A program made the position numbers and the translations under genes. Source: Caulobacter sp. 17J80-11 (GTDB lineage: Bacteria > Pseudomonadota > Alphaproteobacteria > Caulobacterales > Caulobacteraceae). From it: a DNA stretch of 64,000 nucleotides. Below are positions 43,924 to 53,464 of this stretch, piece after piece. Where the stretch lies: the NCBI RefSeq assembly GCF_014349105.1, contig NZ_JACSJI010000002.1, positions 1 through 64,000 on the forward strand, in the 5' to 3' direction. The notes under the pieces were generated by a model, which saw nothing but the letters and a program-made list of their open reading frames with translations, did no database searches and was not told the DNA's origin. Position 1 is the stretch's first letter. Each line of letters opens with the position of its first letter.

Positions 43924-44492
43924 ACCTGATTCTGTTCGGCCCGCCGGCGGCGGGGAAGGGCACTCAGGCGAAGCGCCTGGTCGCCGAGCGCGGCATGGTC
44001 CAGCTGTCCACCGGCGACATGCTGCGCGCCGCCCGCGCCTCGGGCTCCGAGCTCGGCCAGCGCGTCGCGGCCGTGATGGACGCCGGCGGCCTCGTCACCG
44101 ACGAGATCGTCATCGCCCTGATCGAAGAGCGTCTGCCGGAGGCTGAAGCCGCCGGCGGGGCGATCTTCGACGGCTTCCCGCGCACCGTGGCCCAGGCTGA
44201 AGCGCTGGACGCCATGCTGGCCAAGCGCGGCCGCAAGATCGACCGGGTCGTCCGTCTGAAGGTGGACGAGGACGGTCTGCTGGCCCGCGTCGCCAAACGA
44301 TTCGCCGAGGAAGGCCGTCCGGACGACAATCCGGAGACCTTCAAAGTGAGGCTCGCCGCCTACAACGCCCAGACCGCCCCGCTGCTGCCGTACTACGCCG
44401 CGCAGGGCAAACTGGCCGAGGTCGACGGCATGGGAACGGTTCAGGAGGTCGCCGCCGGCATCGACGGCGCCCTTGGTTCGGTTCCCGCTTAA
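43920..44492 (+). CDS. adk: Adenylate kinase
   Basis: 190 residues. Converts ATP + AMP to two ADP. P-loop GPPAAGKGT at 7-15, AMP-binding TGDMLR and DGFPRT, and the LID region reduced to RFAEEGRPDDNPETF, i.e. the short-LID form without zinc cysteines typical of alphaproteobacteria. ATG 43920 overlaps the secY stop. Confidence 0.98.
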   Translation: MNLILFGPPAAGKGTQAKRLVAERGMVQLSTGDMLRAARASGSELGQRVAAVMDAGGLVTDEIVIALIEERLPEAEAAGGAIFDGFPRTVAQAEALDAMLAKRGRKIDRVVRLKVDEDGLLARVAKRFAEEGRPDDNPETFKVRLAAYNAQTAPLLPYYAAQGKLAEVDGMGTVQEVAAGIDGALGSVPA

Positions 44493-44496
44493 CCCA

Positions 44497-44535
44497 TTGA
44501 CGGAAGCGTTTTCATCCCTATAACGGGGCGCTTCC
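44497..44535 (+). promoter_or_regulatory. Promoter of rpsM-rpsK-rpoA, overlapped by an inverted repeat
   Basis: TTGACG (44497-44502), 16 bases, TATAAC (44519-44524): a near-consensus housekeeping promoter right behind the adk stop, with transcription starting about 44531. GGAAGCG (44502-44508) and CGCTTCC (44529-44535) form a perfect 7-bp inverted repeat spanning the promoter. Confidence 0.7.
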
Positions 44536-44635
44536 GCGAAAGGGCGCGATTTCGCGCGCCGGCTCTCAGTACCGTTGTGGGGCGAGAGCCGGGGCGTCGT
44601 CGTCGTGTCCTCCACGCGTTCAGGAGACTTCAGAC

Positions 44636-45004
44636 GTGGCCCGTATCGCAGGCGTCAACATTCCGACCAATAAGCGCGTTGAAATCGCGCTCCAGTACAT
44701 CCATGGCATCGGCCAGAAGAACGCCCGTGACATCATGGAGAAGGTCGGGATCGACCAGGCTCGTCGCGTCAACCAGCTGACCGACGCCGAAGTGCTGCAG
44801 ATCCGCGAGACCATCGACCGTGACTACACCGTCGAAGGCGATCTGCGCCGTGAAGTTTCGATGAACATCAAGCGCCTGATGGACCTGGCCTGCTACCGCG
44901 GCCTGCGTCACCGCAAGGGCCTGCCGGTCCGCGGTCAGCGCACCCACACCAACGCTCGGACCCGCAAGGGCCCGGCCAAGCCGATCGCCGGCAAGAAGAA
45001 GTAA
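44636..45004 (+). CDS. rpsM: 30S ribosomal protein S13
   Basis: 122 residues ([20 protein letters not shown]; helix-two-turn-helix; [20 protein letters not shown]). It bridges to the large subunit and contacts P-site tRNA. The start is GTG at 44636 (GTGGCCCGTATC) preceded by AGGAGA at 44622-44627. First gene of the alpha part, with its own promoter upstream. Confidence 0.98.
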   Translation: MARIAGVNIPTNKRVEIALQYIHGIGQKNARDIMEKVGIDQARRVNQLTDAEVLQIRETIDRDYTVEGDLRREVSMNIKRLMDLACYRGLRHRKGLPVRGQRTHTNARTRKGPAKPIAGKKK

Positions 45005-45016
45005 GGCTGAAGTCCG

Positions 45017-45406
45017 ATGGCCAAGGAACCGGCTCGCGTTAAACGCCGCGAACGTAAGAACATCACCTCGGGCGTGGCGCACGTGAACGCCACGTTCAAC
45101 AACACCATGATCACCATCACCGACGCGCAGGGGAACGCCATCTCCTGGTCGTCGGCCGGGGCCATGGGCTTCAAGGGTTCGCGTAAGTCGACCCCGTACG
45201 CCGCGCAGGTCGCCGCCGAAGACGCGGGCCGCAAGGCGATGGAACACGGCGTGAAAACGCTGGAAGTGAACGTGGCGGGCCCGGGTTCGGGCCGCGAGTC
45301 GGCTCTGCGTGCGCTGCAGGCGGTGGGCTTCACCATCACCACCATCCGCGACGTCACGCCGATCCCGCACAACGGCTGCCGCCCGCCCAAGCGTCGTCGC
45401 GTCTGA
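45017..45406 (+). CDS. rpsK: 30S ribosomal protein S11
   Basis: 129 residues ([56 protein letters not shown]). Platform protein of the 30S subunit near the mRNA exit and Shine-Dalgarno helix. Followed by rpoA after 88 bases. Confidence 0.99.
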   Translation: MAKEPARVKRRERKNITSGVAHVNATFNNTMITITDAQGNAISWSSAGAMGFKGSRKSTPYAAQVAAEDAGRKAMEHGVKTLEVNVAGPGSGRESALRALQAVGFTITTIRDVTPIPHNGCRPPKRRRV

Positions 45407-45494
45407 TCGCCGTCGCTTACCTTTTCCGCCGGTCGGTCCGGGGCTCGATGCAGCCTGCGGCCGGCCGGCGAAACCCGTTCGAGGGACCGAATCC

Positions 45495-46511
45495 GTGATC
45501 GAAAGAAACTGGCAAGAACTGATCCGTCCCGAGAAGCCGCAGATCGAGTCCGGCGTCGACAGCCAGCGCAAGGCGCGGCTGGTCGCCGAGCCGCTCGAGC
45601 GCGGCTTCGGCGTGACGCTCGGCAACGCCCTTCGCCGGGTGCTGCTGTCGTCGTTGCAGGGCGCGGCGGTCACCGCCGTCCAGATCGACGGTGTCGTGCA
45701 CGAGTTCTCCTCGATGGAGGGCGTGCGTGAAGACGTCGTCGACATCATCCTGAACATCAAGCAACTGGCCCTGCGCATGCACGCCGAGGGCCCGAAGCGC
45801 ATGACCCTGCGCGCCACCGGCCCCGGCCCGGTGACCGCCGGCCAGATCGACCTGCCGTCGGACATCGAAGTGCTGAACCCCGACCACGTGCTCTGCACGC
45901 TGGACGAGGGCGCGTCGGTGCGCATGGAGTTCACCGTTCAGAACGGCAAGGGCTACGTCCCGGCCGAGCGCAACCGCCCTGAGGACGCCCCGATCGGCCT
46001 GATCGCCGTCGACGCCCTCTACAGCCCGGTCAAGCGCGTCGCCTACCGCGTCGAGCCGACCCGCCAGGGCCAGTCGCTCGACTACGACAAGCTGATCATG
46101 GAAGTGGAGACCAACGGCGCGGTTTCGCCGGTGGACGCCGTGGCCTACGCCGCCCGCATCCTGCAGGACCAGCTGCAGATCTTCATCACCTTCGAAGAGC
46201 CGAAGAAGCCGTCGGCCGAAGAAGGCAAGCCGGAGCTGCCGTTCAACCCGGCTCTGCTGAAGAAGGTCGACGAGCTGGAGCTGTCGGTCCGTTCGGCGAA
46301 CTGCCTGAAGAACGACAACATCGTCTACATCGGCGATCTGATCCAGAAGACCGAAGCCGAGATGCTGCGGACCCCGAACTTCGGCCGCAAGTCCTTGAAC
46401 GAGATCAAGGAAGTGCTGCAGAGCATGGGCCTGGCGCTTGGCATGGACGTGCCGAACTGGCCGCCGGAAAACATCGAAGACCTGGCCAAGAAGTTCGAAG
46501 ACCAGATCTAA
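45495..46511 (+). CDS. rpoA: DNA-directed RNA polymerase subunit alpha
   Basis: 338 residues. N-terminal assembly domain ([40 protein letters not shown]) and C-terminal domain ([34 protein letters not shown]) that contacts UP elements and activators. The start GTG at 45495 gives the normal N-terminus [10 protein letters not shown] strong terminator-like hairpin follows directly. Confidence 0.99.
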   Translation: MIERNWQELIRPEKPQIESGVDSQRKARLVAEPLERGFGVTLGNALRRVLLSSLQGAAVTAVQIDGVVHEFSSMEGVREDVVDIILNIKQLALRMHAEGPKRMTLRATGPGPVTAGQIDLPSDIEVLNPDHVLCTLDEGASVRMEFTVQNGKGYVPAERNRPEDAPIGLIAVDALYSPVKRVAYRVEPTRQGQSLDYDKLIMEVETNGAVSPVDAVAYAARILQDQLQIFITFEEPKKPSAEEGKPELPFNPALLKKVDELELSVRSANCLKNDNIVYIGDLIQKTEAEMLRTPNFGRKSLNEIKEVLQSMGLALGMDVPNWPPENIEDLAKKFEDQI

Positions 46512-46541
46512 GGTCGACGCTTCAGGGTTTAGTGTTTCAGG

Positions 46542-46580
46542 ACCGGCTCCGAGCTCACGCTCGGGGCCGGTTCGCTTTTT
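46542..46580 (+). terminator. Terminator between rpoA and rplQ
   Basis: A 13-bp stem with one G-T pair (46542-46554 with 46559-46571), a 4-nt loop and CGCTTTTT, 30 bases after the rpoA stop. It should end or attenuate transcription before rplQ. Confidence 0.8.
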
Positions 46581-46776
46581 ATAGGAGCGCGATTTCGGTC
46601 AGCCGAGCGCGCACCGCTTACCGGGAAGGCGCCCAAAACCCTGTCCCGGTAACCTCGGCTCCGCCTGGAGCCGACGCCTGGAACGGGCCGCGCCAAGAGG
46701 TTTGCGGCCTTCGCGTCCGGGCTGATTTTGGGGGATCGGCCAGGCTGCGCGCCGCCGATCTCATGGAGATTGACCG

Positions 46777-47193
46777 ATGCGTCACGGTTCCGCCCACCGC
46801 AAACTGGGTCGTACGACCAGCCACCGTACCGCCATGTTCGCCAACATGGCCGCCTCGCTGATCAAGCACGAGCAGATCACCACCACCCTGCCGAAGGCGA
46901 AGGAACTGCGTCCCTTCGTCGAGAAGCTGGTGACCCTGGCCAAGCGCGGCGACCTGCACGCCCGCCGCATCGCCATCAGCCGCGTCCGTGACGTCGAGCA
47001 GGTCGGCAAGCTGTTCGCCGTGATCGGCCCGCGCTACGCCGAGCGCAACGGCGGCTACATCCGCATCATGAAGGCCGGCTTCCGCTACGGCGACGACGCT
47101 CCGATGGCCGTCATCGAGTTCGTCGACCGCGACGTGAACGAGAAGGGCAAGGACTCCGGTCCGAAGCTGGAAACCTTCGCCGGCGAAGAGTGA
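46777..47193 (+). CDS. rplQ: 50S ribosomal protein L17
   Basis: 138 residues ([55 protein letters not shown]). It lies at the tunnel exit. Unlike in many bacteria it is separated from rpoA by 265 bases that include a terminator, so it probably has a promoter of its own in 46582-46776, which I could not pinpoint. A strong terminator closes the superoperon. Confidence 0.99.
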   Translation: MRHGSAHRKLGRTTSHRTAMFANMAASLIKHEQITTTLPKAKELRPFVEKLVTLAKRGDLHARRIAISRVRDVEQVGKLFAVIGPRYAERNGGYIRIMKAGFRYGDDAPMAVIEFVDRDVNEKGKDSGPKLETFAGEE

Positions 47194-47214
47194 TCCTTCT
47201 CACCTGAGAAGTCG

Positions 47215-47250
47215 AAAGGCCCCGGAACCCAGGTTCCGGGGCCTTTTCTT
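47215..47250. terminator. Terminator of rplQ, end of ribosomal superoperon
   Basis: A 14-bp stem (47215-47228 with 47233-47246) ending in TTTTCTTT. It lies between convergent genes and could also serve the ABC permease on the minus strand. Confidence 0.93.
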
Positions 47251-47283
47251 TGCCCGCCGCCGCCCGGTGTCGTCCGGGGGCGG

Positions 47284-48105
47284 CTACTCCCGCGACAGGT
47301 CCTGGCGCTGGAACACGACGCCGGCCGCGACGACCGGGAGGATCACCCAGCCCGCCAGCGAGGCCGTAGCGGACCAGATGGTGGCCGCGGGCAGGGCGGC
47401 GCCGCCGAGCCCGGCGCGCAGGAGCTCCACCGCCAGGCCGGGCAGGGCGAGGAAGGCCCAGAGCGGCGGGGTCGCGAGGTCGCCGGGGCCGAGCTGGCTC
47501 ATCATCAGCGCCTGGACCACGCCCAGCACGATGGGGGTCATGACGGCGGCCAGGATCGAACGGCTGACCACCGCCGCCAGAGCGCCGACGGCCAGGGGCT
47601 GCAGGACCTGCAGCCAGCTGATCAGGAACAGGCCGGCGAACTGCGGGCCGAAGTCGTGACCGCCGTTCCAGACGGTGGGCGCATGGCGGCCGACCGCGCC
47701 GATCAGACCGGCGGCGATACCGGCGAAGGCGATCAGCGCCACGCTGGCGGCGGCCGCGGCGGCGACGACCAGGGCCTTGGCGGCGAGCAGGTTCGCGCGG
47801 CTGTTGCGCGGGGTCAGCAGCCGCCAGGTCTCCCAGCGGTATTCACCGCCGAACACGGACGCGCCGGCGATCAGCAGGAACAGCTGGGTGAAGGGCGAGC
47901 CGGCGTCGGCGACCGCCTTCAGCATCACGCGGGCGAGATCCAGGGCCGGGATCACGTGCGAGCGGGCCACTGCGCCGCGGAACCAGAGCTCCACGCCGAC
48001 GCCGATCACCAGCGCGACCAGCGGCACGAACAGGAAGCCCCAGAACAGGGCGGCGCGATTGCGCCAGAGCTTGAAGCCTTCGCAGGCCAGGGCGTCAGCC
48101 AGCAC
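47284..48105 (-). CDS. ABC transporter permease (ABC-2 type)
   Basis: 273 residues with six predicted membrane helices (FLFVPLVALVIGVGVELWF; PFTQLFLLIAGASVFGGEYR; the typical GGEYRWETWRLLTPR motif after helix 2; WVILPVVAAGVVFQRQDLS at the end). With the overlapping ATPase gene it forms an ABC-2 exporter of unknown substrate, similar in layout to bacitracin/lantibiotic immunity or NatAB-type exporters. Confidence 0.88.
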   Translation of the reverse strand: MLADALACEGFKLWRNRAALFWGFLFVPLVALVIGVGVELWFRGAVARSHVIPALDLARVMLKAVADAGSPFTQLFLLIAGASVFGGEYRWETWRLLTPRNSRANLLAAKALVVAAAAAASVALIAFAGIAAGLIGAVGRHAPTVWNGGHDFGPQFAGLFLISWLQVLQPLAVGALAAVVSRSILAAVMTPIVLGVVQALMMSQLGPGDLATPPLWAFLALPGLAVELLRAGLGGAALPAATIWSATASLAGWVILPVVAAGVVFQRQDLSRE

Positions 48106-48982
48106 GGGCGTCTCCGGTCTGCTGCAGGAACACGCGCTCCAGGTCGCCGCCGACCCAGCGCGCCTCGGTGATTTCGACCCCGCGTTCCACCAGGGCGCGG
48201 ATCAGGGCCGGCGCCTCGGCGCGGTCGACCTGGGCCAGCACGCCGTCGCTGTCGCGCACGCCGCGGGCGCCCAGGACTTCGAGGACGGAGTCGACCGGCG
48301 TGGCGACGAGGCGCAGGCGCTCCTGGCCGGCGACCAGGTCGGCGACCCGGCCCTGAGCGGCGAGGCGGCCGCGATCGATGATGGCGACGCGGTCGCAGAC
48401 CTTCTGCACCTCGGCCAGCTGGTGGCTGGCCAGCACGACGGTGACGCCGTCGCGGTCGGCCAGGCTGCGGATGAAGGCGCGCATCTCCTGGATGCCGGCC
48501 GGGTCCATGCCGCTGGTCGGCTCGTCCAGGATCACCAGCGGGGGATCGCCGAGCAGGGCGGCGGCGACGCCCAGGCGCTGCATCATGCCGACCGAGAAGC
48601 CGCGGACGTTGCGCTGGGCCGCCTCGGCCAGACCGACCCGTTCGAGGCGCGCGAGGACGTCGGCGTCGGTCAGGCGCACGCCGCCGGCCAGCGCCAGCAT
48701 CTGCAGGGTCTGCACCGCCGTCAGGAAGGGCGGGAAGCGCGGGGTCTCGATCATCGAGCCGATCCGCCGCGGCCGGCCCGCCGGCTCGCCGCGCACCAGC
48801 GCCCGGCCGTCGGTGGGCCGGACCAGGCCCAGCCAGATGCGGAACAGGGTGCTCTTGCCGGCTCCGTTCGGGCCCAGCACGCCGAACACGCCGCCCTCCG
48901 GCACTTCCAGGCTGAAGCCGTCCAGCGCCTTCACGGGGCCGAAGGTCTTGGTCAGGTCCAGGGCCTGCAGGACGGCGGTCAT
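48095..48982 (-). CDS. ABC transporter ATP-binding protein
   Basis: 295 residues. Walker A GPNGAGKST at 37-45, signature FSVGMMQRLGVAAALL (a variant of LSGGQ common in ABC-2 exporters), Walker B LVILDEPTSGMDP, and H-loop VVLASHQLAEV. The C-terminal 80 residues form the extra beta domain of this subfamily. It overlaps the permease by 11 bases, so both are co-translated. Direction is probably export. Confidence 0.93.
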   Translation of the reverse strand: MTAVLQALDLTKTFGPVKALDGFSLEVPEGGVFGVLGPNGAGKSTLFRIWLGLVRPTDGRALVRGEPAGRPRRIGSMIETPRFPPFLTAVQTLQMLALAGGVRLTDADVLARLERVGLAEAAQRNVRGFSVGMMQRLGVAAALLGDPPLVILDEPTSGMDPAGIQEMRAFIRSLADRDGVTVVLASHQLAEVQKVCDRVAIIDRGRLAAQGRVADLVAGQERLRLVATPVDSVLEVLGARGVRDSDGVLAQVDRAEAPALIRALVERGVEITEARWVGGDLERVFLQQTGDARAG

Positions 48983-49173
48983 GGCCGCAGATTCGCGGGC
49001 AGGCGTGGCGGTCGGGCGATCATTGGCGGACTCGCGTTCTTCGGGCTCACCATGCGGCCGGGCGGCGCGGGTCGCAAGGTGAAGCTCGGGAGTTTCACAG
49101 GGCTTCCCTTCGCCACAGTCCCGCCTAAATTTTCCGTCCAGCTTCGTGTGTCGAACGAGCCGCCGAGACTTCC

Positions 49174-50625
49174 ATGAGCCGCCAACGACTTCTCTTCGCC
49201 TCCCTCGCCCTGCTGGCCGGCGCCGCCCCTCTGGTGGGCTCCGCCCAGGACCACGTCCCCGACCGCGCCGCCCAGGACCAGGGCTTCGCCACGGCCCAGC
49301 TTTCCGAGCCCACGCGCCGCCCGCCGGCCGACGTCGGCGCTATGAAGACCTCCTTCTCTCCCGTGGTGAAGCGGGCCGCGCCTGCGGTCGTGAACGTCTA
49401 CGCCCGCCGCACCGTGCGCCAGCGGGTCGATCCCTTCTGGGACATGTTCGGCGGCGGCGTGCCGCGCGAGCGCGTCGAACAGTCGCTGGGCTCGGGCGTG
49501 ATCGTCCGCCCCGACGGCGTGATCGTCACCAACAACCACGTGGTGGAGGGCGGCCAGGAGTTCATGGTCGTGCTGCACGACCGCCGTGAATTCCCGGCCA
49601 AGGTGCTGCTGGCCGACTCGCGCTCCGACCTGGCCGTGCTGAAGATCGACACCGGCGCCGAGCGGCTTCCGATCCTCGCCATCGACGACCGCGAGGACCT
49701 GCAGGTGGGCGATCTGGTGCTGGCCATCGGCAACCCGTTCGGGGTGGGCCAGACGGTCACCAACGGCATCGTCTCGGCCCTGAACCGCACCGACGTCGGC
49801 ATCACCGACTACAGCTTCTTCATCCAGACCGACGCGGCGGTGAACCCGGGCAATTCCGGGGGCGCCCTGGTCGACATGGACGGCGACCTGGTCGGCGTGA
49901 ACACCGCCATCTTCTCGCGTTCCGGCACGTCCAGCGGCGTCAGCTTCGCCATTCCGTCGGCCATGGTCCGCCGCGTGGTCGAAAGCGCGGTCGGCGGCGG
50001 CCAGACGGTCGTGCGGCCGTGGCTGGGCGTGAAGTCCGAGCCGGTCACCGCCGAGATCGCCCGCAGCCTGGCCCTGCCGCGCCCCGAAGGCGTGCTGGTG
50101 GCCGACGTCTACCCCAACGGCCCGGGCGCGCGCGCGGGCCTGCGCCAGGGCGACGTGGTGCTGTCGGTGGACGGCGGCGCGGTCAACGACACGGCCGGCC
50201 TGAACTTCCGCGTGGCCACCAGGCGGCCCGGCGACACCGTGACCCTGGCGGTCCTGCGCGAAGGCCGCCAGCAGACGCTGAAGGCCCGTGTCGAGCCGCC
50301 GCCGGCCTCGCCGGCCAAGGAGGAGCGCACCCTGGACGGCCAGAACCCGATGAACGGCGCCGTGGTCGCCAATCTGTCGCCGGCCTCGGCCGACGAGCTG
50401 GGCCTGGATCCGTTCGCCGGGCCCGGCGTGGTGGTCACCCGCATTTCGGGACGCAGCTACGCCGGCTCGGCCGGCTTCCGGCCGGGCGACATCGTCCGCG
50501 AGGTCAACGGCCGCAGGATCCAGAGCACCCGCGACCTGCTGGCCGCGCTCGGCGAGCCGGCGCGAGGCTGGGCCGTCACCATCGAGCGAGACGGCCGGCT
50601 GATCACCGGGCAGTTCCGCGGCTAG
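49174..50625 (+). CDS. HtrA/Deg-family periplasmic serine protease
   Basis: 483 residues. N-terminal signal peptide (cleavage near VGSA-QD), trypsin-like domain with catalytic His122 (TNNHVV), Asp152 (SDLAVLK) and Ser228 (GNSGG), then two PDZ domains (about 285-375 and 390-480; the second has RISGRSYAGSAGFRPGDIV). It is a periplasmic quality-control protease/chaperone of the DegP/DegQ/MucD type. The loop before the protease domain (DPFWDMFGGGVPRE) is typical of alphaproteobacterial members. Divergent from the ABC genes. Which Deg paralogue it is cannot be told here. Confidence 0.95.
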   Translation: MSRQRLLFASLALLAGAAPLVGSAQDHVPDRAAQDQGFATAQLSEPTRRPPADVGAMKTSFSPVVKRAAPAVVNVYARRTVRQRVDPFWDMFGGGVPRERVEQSLGSGVIVRPDGVIVTNNHVVEGGQEFMVVLHDRREFPAKVLLADSRSDLAVLKIDTGAERLPILAIDDREDLQVGDLVLAIGNPFGVGQTVTNGIVSALNRTDVGITDYSFFIQTDAAVNPGNSGGALVDMDGDLVGVNTAIFSRSGTSSGVSFAIPSAMVRRVVESAVGGGQTVVRPWLGVKSEPVTAEIARSLALPRPEGVLVADVYPNGPGARAGLRQGDVVLSVDGGAVNDTAGLNFRVATRRPGDTVTLAVLREGRQQTLKARVEPPPASPAKEERTLDGQNPMNGAVVANLSPASADELGLDPFAGPGVVVTRISGRSYAGSAGFRPGDIVREVNGRRIQSTRDLLAALGEPARGWAVTIERDGRLITGQFRG

Positions 50626-50646
50626 CGCCAGGGGGCGGGGAGGGCT

Positions 50647-51051
50647 TCAGCCCTTCACCGGCCCCACCACGCCCCAGACGTGGCCGAACGGGTCGCGCAG
50701 CTTGCCGGCGCGGCCGTAGAACTCGTCGTGGAGGGGGCGGATCACCTGCGCGCCCGCCTGCACCGCCCGGTCGAACCAGGCGTCGGCGTCGTCGACGGTC
50801 AGGTAGACCGACGAGGTCGTGCCCCCCAGCGCCTCCGGCGAGCGGCACCCGGTCAGGTCCTCGGGGAACTCGTCCGACAGCATCACCTCGCCGCCGTTCA
50901 CCTTGAGGGTGGCGTGGCCGATGCGGTTCTCGTGCGGATAGGTCTCCACCACCTCGGCGGCGAAGGCGCGCCGGTAGAAGTCCAGGGCGCCGTGGCCGTC
51001 GTGGACCATCAGGTAGACGCCGACGGGGGCGTAGTCGCGTGTGTCAGCCAT
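50647..51051 (-). CDS. VOC-superfamily (glyoxalase/PhnB-like) protein 1
   Basis: 134 residues, one pair of beta-alpha-beta-beta-beta units of the vicinal oxygen chelate fold (GVYLMVHDGHGALDFYRRAF; GHATLKVNGGEVMLSDEFPE; RDPFGHVWGVVGPV). This PhnB-like subgroup is widespread and mostly of unknown function. Overlaps the similar upstream gene by 8 bases, so the two are co-translated and probably arose by duplication. Confidence 0.88.
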   Translation of the reverse strand: MADTRDYAPVGVYLMVHDGHGALDFYRRAFAAEVVETYPHENRIGHATLKVNGGEVMLSDEFPEDLTGCRSPEALGGTTSSVYLTVDDADAWFDRAVQAGAQVIRPLHDEFYGRAGKLRDPFGHVWGVVGPVKG

Positions 51052-51463
51052 TCGCCTTGCCCTTGCTCTTGGAGGCGATCGACCAGGAGAAGCCGAACGG
51101 GTCGGTGAGCTGGCCGTAGCGGTCGCCCCAGAACTGGTCGGCCAGCGGCATCTTCACGCTGGCGCCGGCCTCCAGCGCCCGGTTCCACCAGGTGTCGGCG
51201 TCGTCGACCTCGAGGTGGATGGTCACCCCGCCAGGCGCAGACGCCGTCGCGCCGCCTTTGAATTCGGGGAAATCGTCCGACAGCATCACCGTCTCGCCGT
51301 TGATCTTCAGGTGGCTGTGCATCAGCCGTTTCCCGTCATCGGCGTCGTTGCGGTAGGCCTCGCGGGCGTCGAAGGCGCGCTTGTAGAACTCGACGGCCTC
51401 CTTGCCGCGGCCGTCGCGCACGGTCAGGTACGGGCTGACGGCCGAGTACTTCTCGTCGCTCAT
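51044..51463 (-). CDS. VOC-superfamily (glyoxalase/PhnB-like) protein 2
   Basis: 139 residues, a paralogue of the downstream gene (VSPYLTVRDGRGKEAVEFYK; HSHLKINGETVMLSDDFPEF; TDPFGFSWSIASK). The start at 51463 (MSDEKYSAV) is chosen because it matches the family N-terminus; the frame is open further upstream in non-homologous sequence. Substrate unknown. Confidence 0.88.
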   Translation of the reverse strand: MSDEKYSAVSPYLTVRDGRGKEAVEFYKRAFDAREAYRNDADDGKRLMHSHLKINGETVMLSDDFPEFKGGATASAPGGVTIHLEVDDADTWWNRALEAGASVKMPLADQFWGDRYGQLTDPFGFSWSIASKSKGKANG

Positions 51464-51587
51464 AGACGCCTCCTGGGTCGGGAGCGGCCATAGAGCACGA
51501 ACGCCGCGCCGGCCGCCACCTTCGGCGACCGATGTTCTGGCGGGTTTCCCCTCGCGCCGGCTCCGCCGGAGCACTAGGTTCCCGGCC

Positions 51588-52901
51588 ATGAGCGATCTGT
51601 TCGAGGCCGCCGGCCTCACCCCCAAGGCGCCGTCGCCGCTGGCCGACCGGCTGCGGCCGCAAAAGCTGGAGGAGGTTGTCGGCCAGGACCATCTGCTGGG
51701 CCCTGGCGCGCCGATCCGGCGCATGGTCGAGGGCGGCCGGCTGACCTCCATGATCCTGTGGGGGCCGCCCGGCACCGGCAAGACGACCATCGCTCGCCTG
51801 TTGGCCAAGGAGGCCGGCTACGAGTTCCAGCAGATCTCGGCCGTGTTCTCCGGCGTCGCCGACCTGAAGAAAGCCTTCGAGCAGGCGCGCGCCCGGCGCA
51901 TGGCCGGCCAGGCCACCCTGCTGTTCGTCGACGAAATCCACCGCTTCAACCGCGCCCAGCAGGACGGCTTCCTGCCGTACGTGGAGGAGGGGACCGTCAC
52001 CCTGGTGGGGGCGACCACCGAGAACCCGTCCTTCGAGCTGAACGGGGCGCTGCTGTCGCGGGCCCAGGTCTACGTCCTGCGTCGGCTGGACGAGGCGGCG
52101 CTGAACCTGCTGCTGGACCGGGCCGAGGCGTTCGAAGGGCGGCCGCTGCCCTTGCTGCCGGAGGCGCGCGAGGCCCTGCTGGCCATGGCCGACGGCGACG
52201 GTCGCTACCTGCTGACCCTGGCGGAGACCCTCTACGCCATCGGCCCGTCCGAGCCGATGTCCACGACCGAGCTGGGCGCCCTGCTGCAGAAGCGGTCGCC
52301 CGCCTACGACAAGGACCGCGAGGAGCACTACAACCTCATCTCGGCCCTGCATAAGTCGGTGCGCGGCTCCGATCCGGACGCGGCCCTCTACTGGCTGGCG
52401 CGCATGCTGCAGGGCGGCGAGGACCCGCTCTATGTCGCGCGCCGCGTGGTGCGCATGGCGGTCGAGGACATCGGCGAGGCCGACCCGCTGTCCATCCTGG
52501 TCGCCAACGCCGCCAAGGACACCTACGACTTCCTGGGCTCGCCGGAGGGCGAACTGGCCCTGGCCCAGGCCGTCGTGCACCTGGCCACCGCGCCGAAGTC
52601 GGTGGGCGTCTACAACGCCTGGAAGGCGGCCAACCGCGCCGCGCGCGAGACCGGCTCGCTGGCCCCGCCGGCGCACATCCGCAACGCGCCCACCAAGCTG
52701 ATGAAGCAGCTGGGCTATGGGGCGGGCTACCAGTACGACCCGGACACCGAGACCGGCTTCTCCGGCCAGAACTACTTCCCCGACGGCATGGCCCGGCAGA
52801 CCTTCTACAAGCCGAAGGGCGAGGGGCACGAGGCCAAGATCAAGGACCGGCTGGACCGCTGGGCCGCCATGCGCGCGCGCAAGGGCGGGGACGCCGACTA
52901 G
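51588..52901 (+). CDS. rarA: Replication-associated recombination protein RarA (MgsA) AAA ATPase
   Basis: 437 residues. Walker A GPPGTGKT at 59-66, Walker B LLFVDEIHRFN, sensor GATTENPSFELN, and the C-terminal tetramerisation domain (GSDPDAALYWLARMLQGGED; RVVRMAVEDIGEADP; YGAGYQYDPD). The Mgs1/WRNIP1 homologue acts at stalled replication forks together with SSB and the clamp. The ATG at 51588 gives the canonical start MSDLFE. It is divergent from the VOC pair. Confidence 0.96.
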   Translation: MSDLFEAAGLTPKAPSPLADRLRPQKLEEVVGQDHLLGPGAPIRRMVEGGRLTSMILWGPPGTGKTTIARLLAKEAGYEFQQISAVFSGVADLKKAFEQARARRMAGQATLLFVDEIHRFNRAQQDGFLPYVEEGTVTLVGATTENPSFELNGALLSRAQVYVLRRLDEAALNLLLDRAEAFEGRPLPLLPEAREALLAMADGDGRYLLTLAETLYAIGPSEPMSTTELGALLQKRSPAYDKDREEHYNLISALHKSVRGSDPDAALYWLARMLQGGEDPLYVARRVVRMAVEDIGEADPLSILVANAAKDTYDFLGSPEGELALAQAVVHLATAPKSVGVYNAWKAANRAARETGSLAPPAHIRNAPTKLMKQLGYGAGYQYDPDTETGFSGQNYFPDGMARQTFYKPKGEGHEAKIKDRLDRWAAMRARKGGDAD

Positions 52902-52955
52902 TCGCCTCGCCCCGAACCGGCCTAGGCTCGCGCCATCACCTGGGGAGGGGACACC

Positions 52956-53405
52956 ATGCCGATCGAGACGAGCGCCGGGGCGAAGACGCCGTGGCATCTG
53001 TGGGCCGTGGGCGTGATCAGCCTGCTGTGGAACGCCTACGGCGGCTACGACTTCGTCGCCAGCCTGACGCAGGGCGAGGCCTACTTCCGCGCCGCGGGCA
53101 TGACCGACGCCCAGATCGCCTACTTCAACGCCATGCCGGGCTGGATGATGGTCCCCTGGGCCATGGGCGTATGGGGCTCGGTGGCCGGCAGCGTGCTCCT
53201 GCTGCTGCGCATGCGCTGGGCGCTGCACGCCTTCGTGGTCTCGCTGGTCGGCCTGTCGACCAGCCTGGTCTACACTTACCTGCTCTCGAATGGCGGTTCG
53301 GTGATGGGCGGATCGCACCTGATCCTGAACGGCGTCATCTTCGCCGCGCTGGCCTTCTTCACCTGGTACGCCTGGGCCATGGCCAAGCGCGGGGTGCTGC
53401 GCTGA
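52956..53405 (+). CDS. Four-helix integral membrane protein, hypothetical
   Basis: 149 residues with four membrane helices (WHLWAVGVISLLWNAYGGYD; GVWGSVAGSVLLLLRMRWAL; HAFVVSLVGLSTSLVYTYLL; HLILNGVIFAALAFFTWYAW). The N-terminal pattern WH.WA.G..SLLWN..G..DF with YF.A.GMTDAQIAYF is seen in a group of proteobacterial membrane proteins without known function. GGGGAGGGGA before the ATG is a good ribosome-binding site. Confidence 0.8.
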   Translation: MPIETSAGAKTPWHLWAVGVISLLWNAYGGYDFVASLTQGEAYFRAAGMTDAQIAYFNAMPGWMMVPWAMGVWGSVAGSVLLLLRMRWALHAFVVSLVGLSTSLVYTYLLSNGGSVMGGSHLILNGVIFAALAFFTWYAWAMAKRGVLR

Positions 53406-53464
53406 GCCCGACTTTCAGGCCGGGCGGTTTCCTCCCGGCCTGACCCGCTCTAGAAGCTGGTCGG

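Noticed and set aside
51534-51548. LexA-like GTTC-N7-TTTC upstream of rarA
   Set aside because: One of the core bases is wrong, and the second half-site is not GTTC. Left out although SOS control of rarA would make sense.
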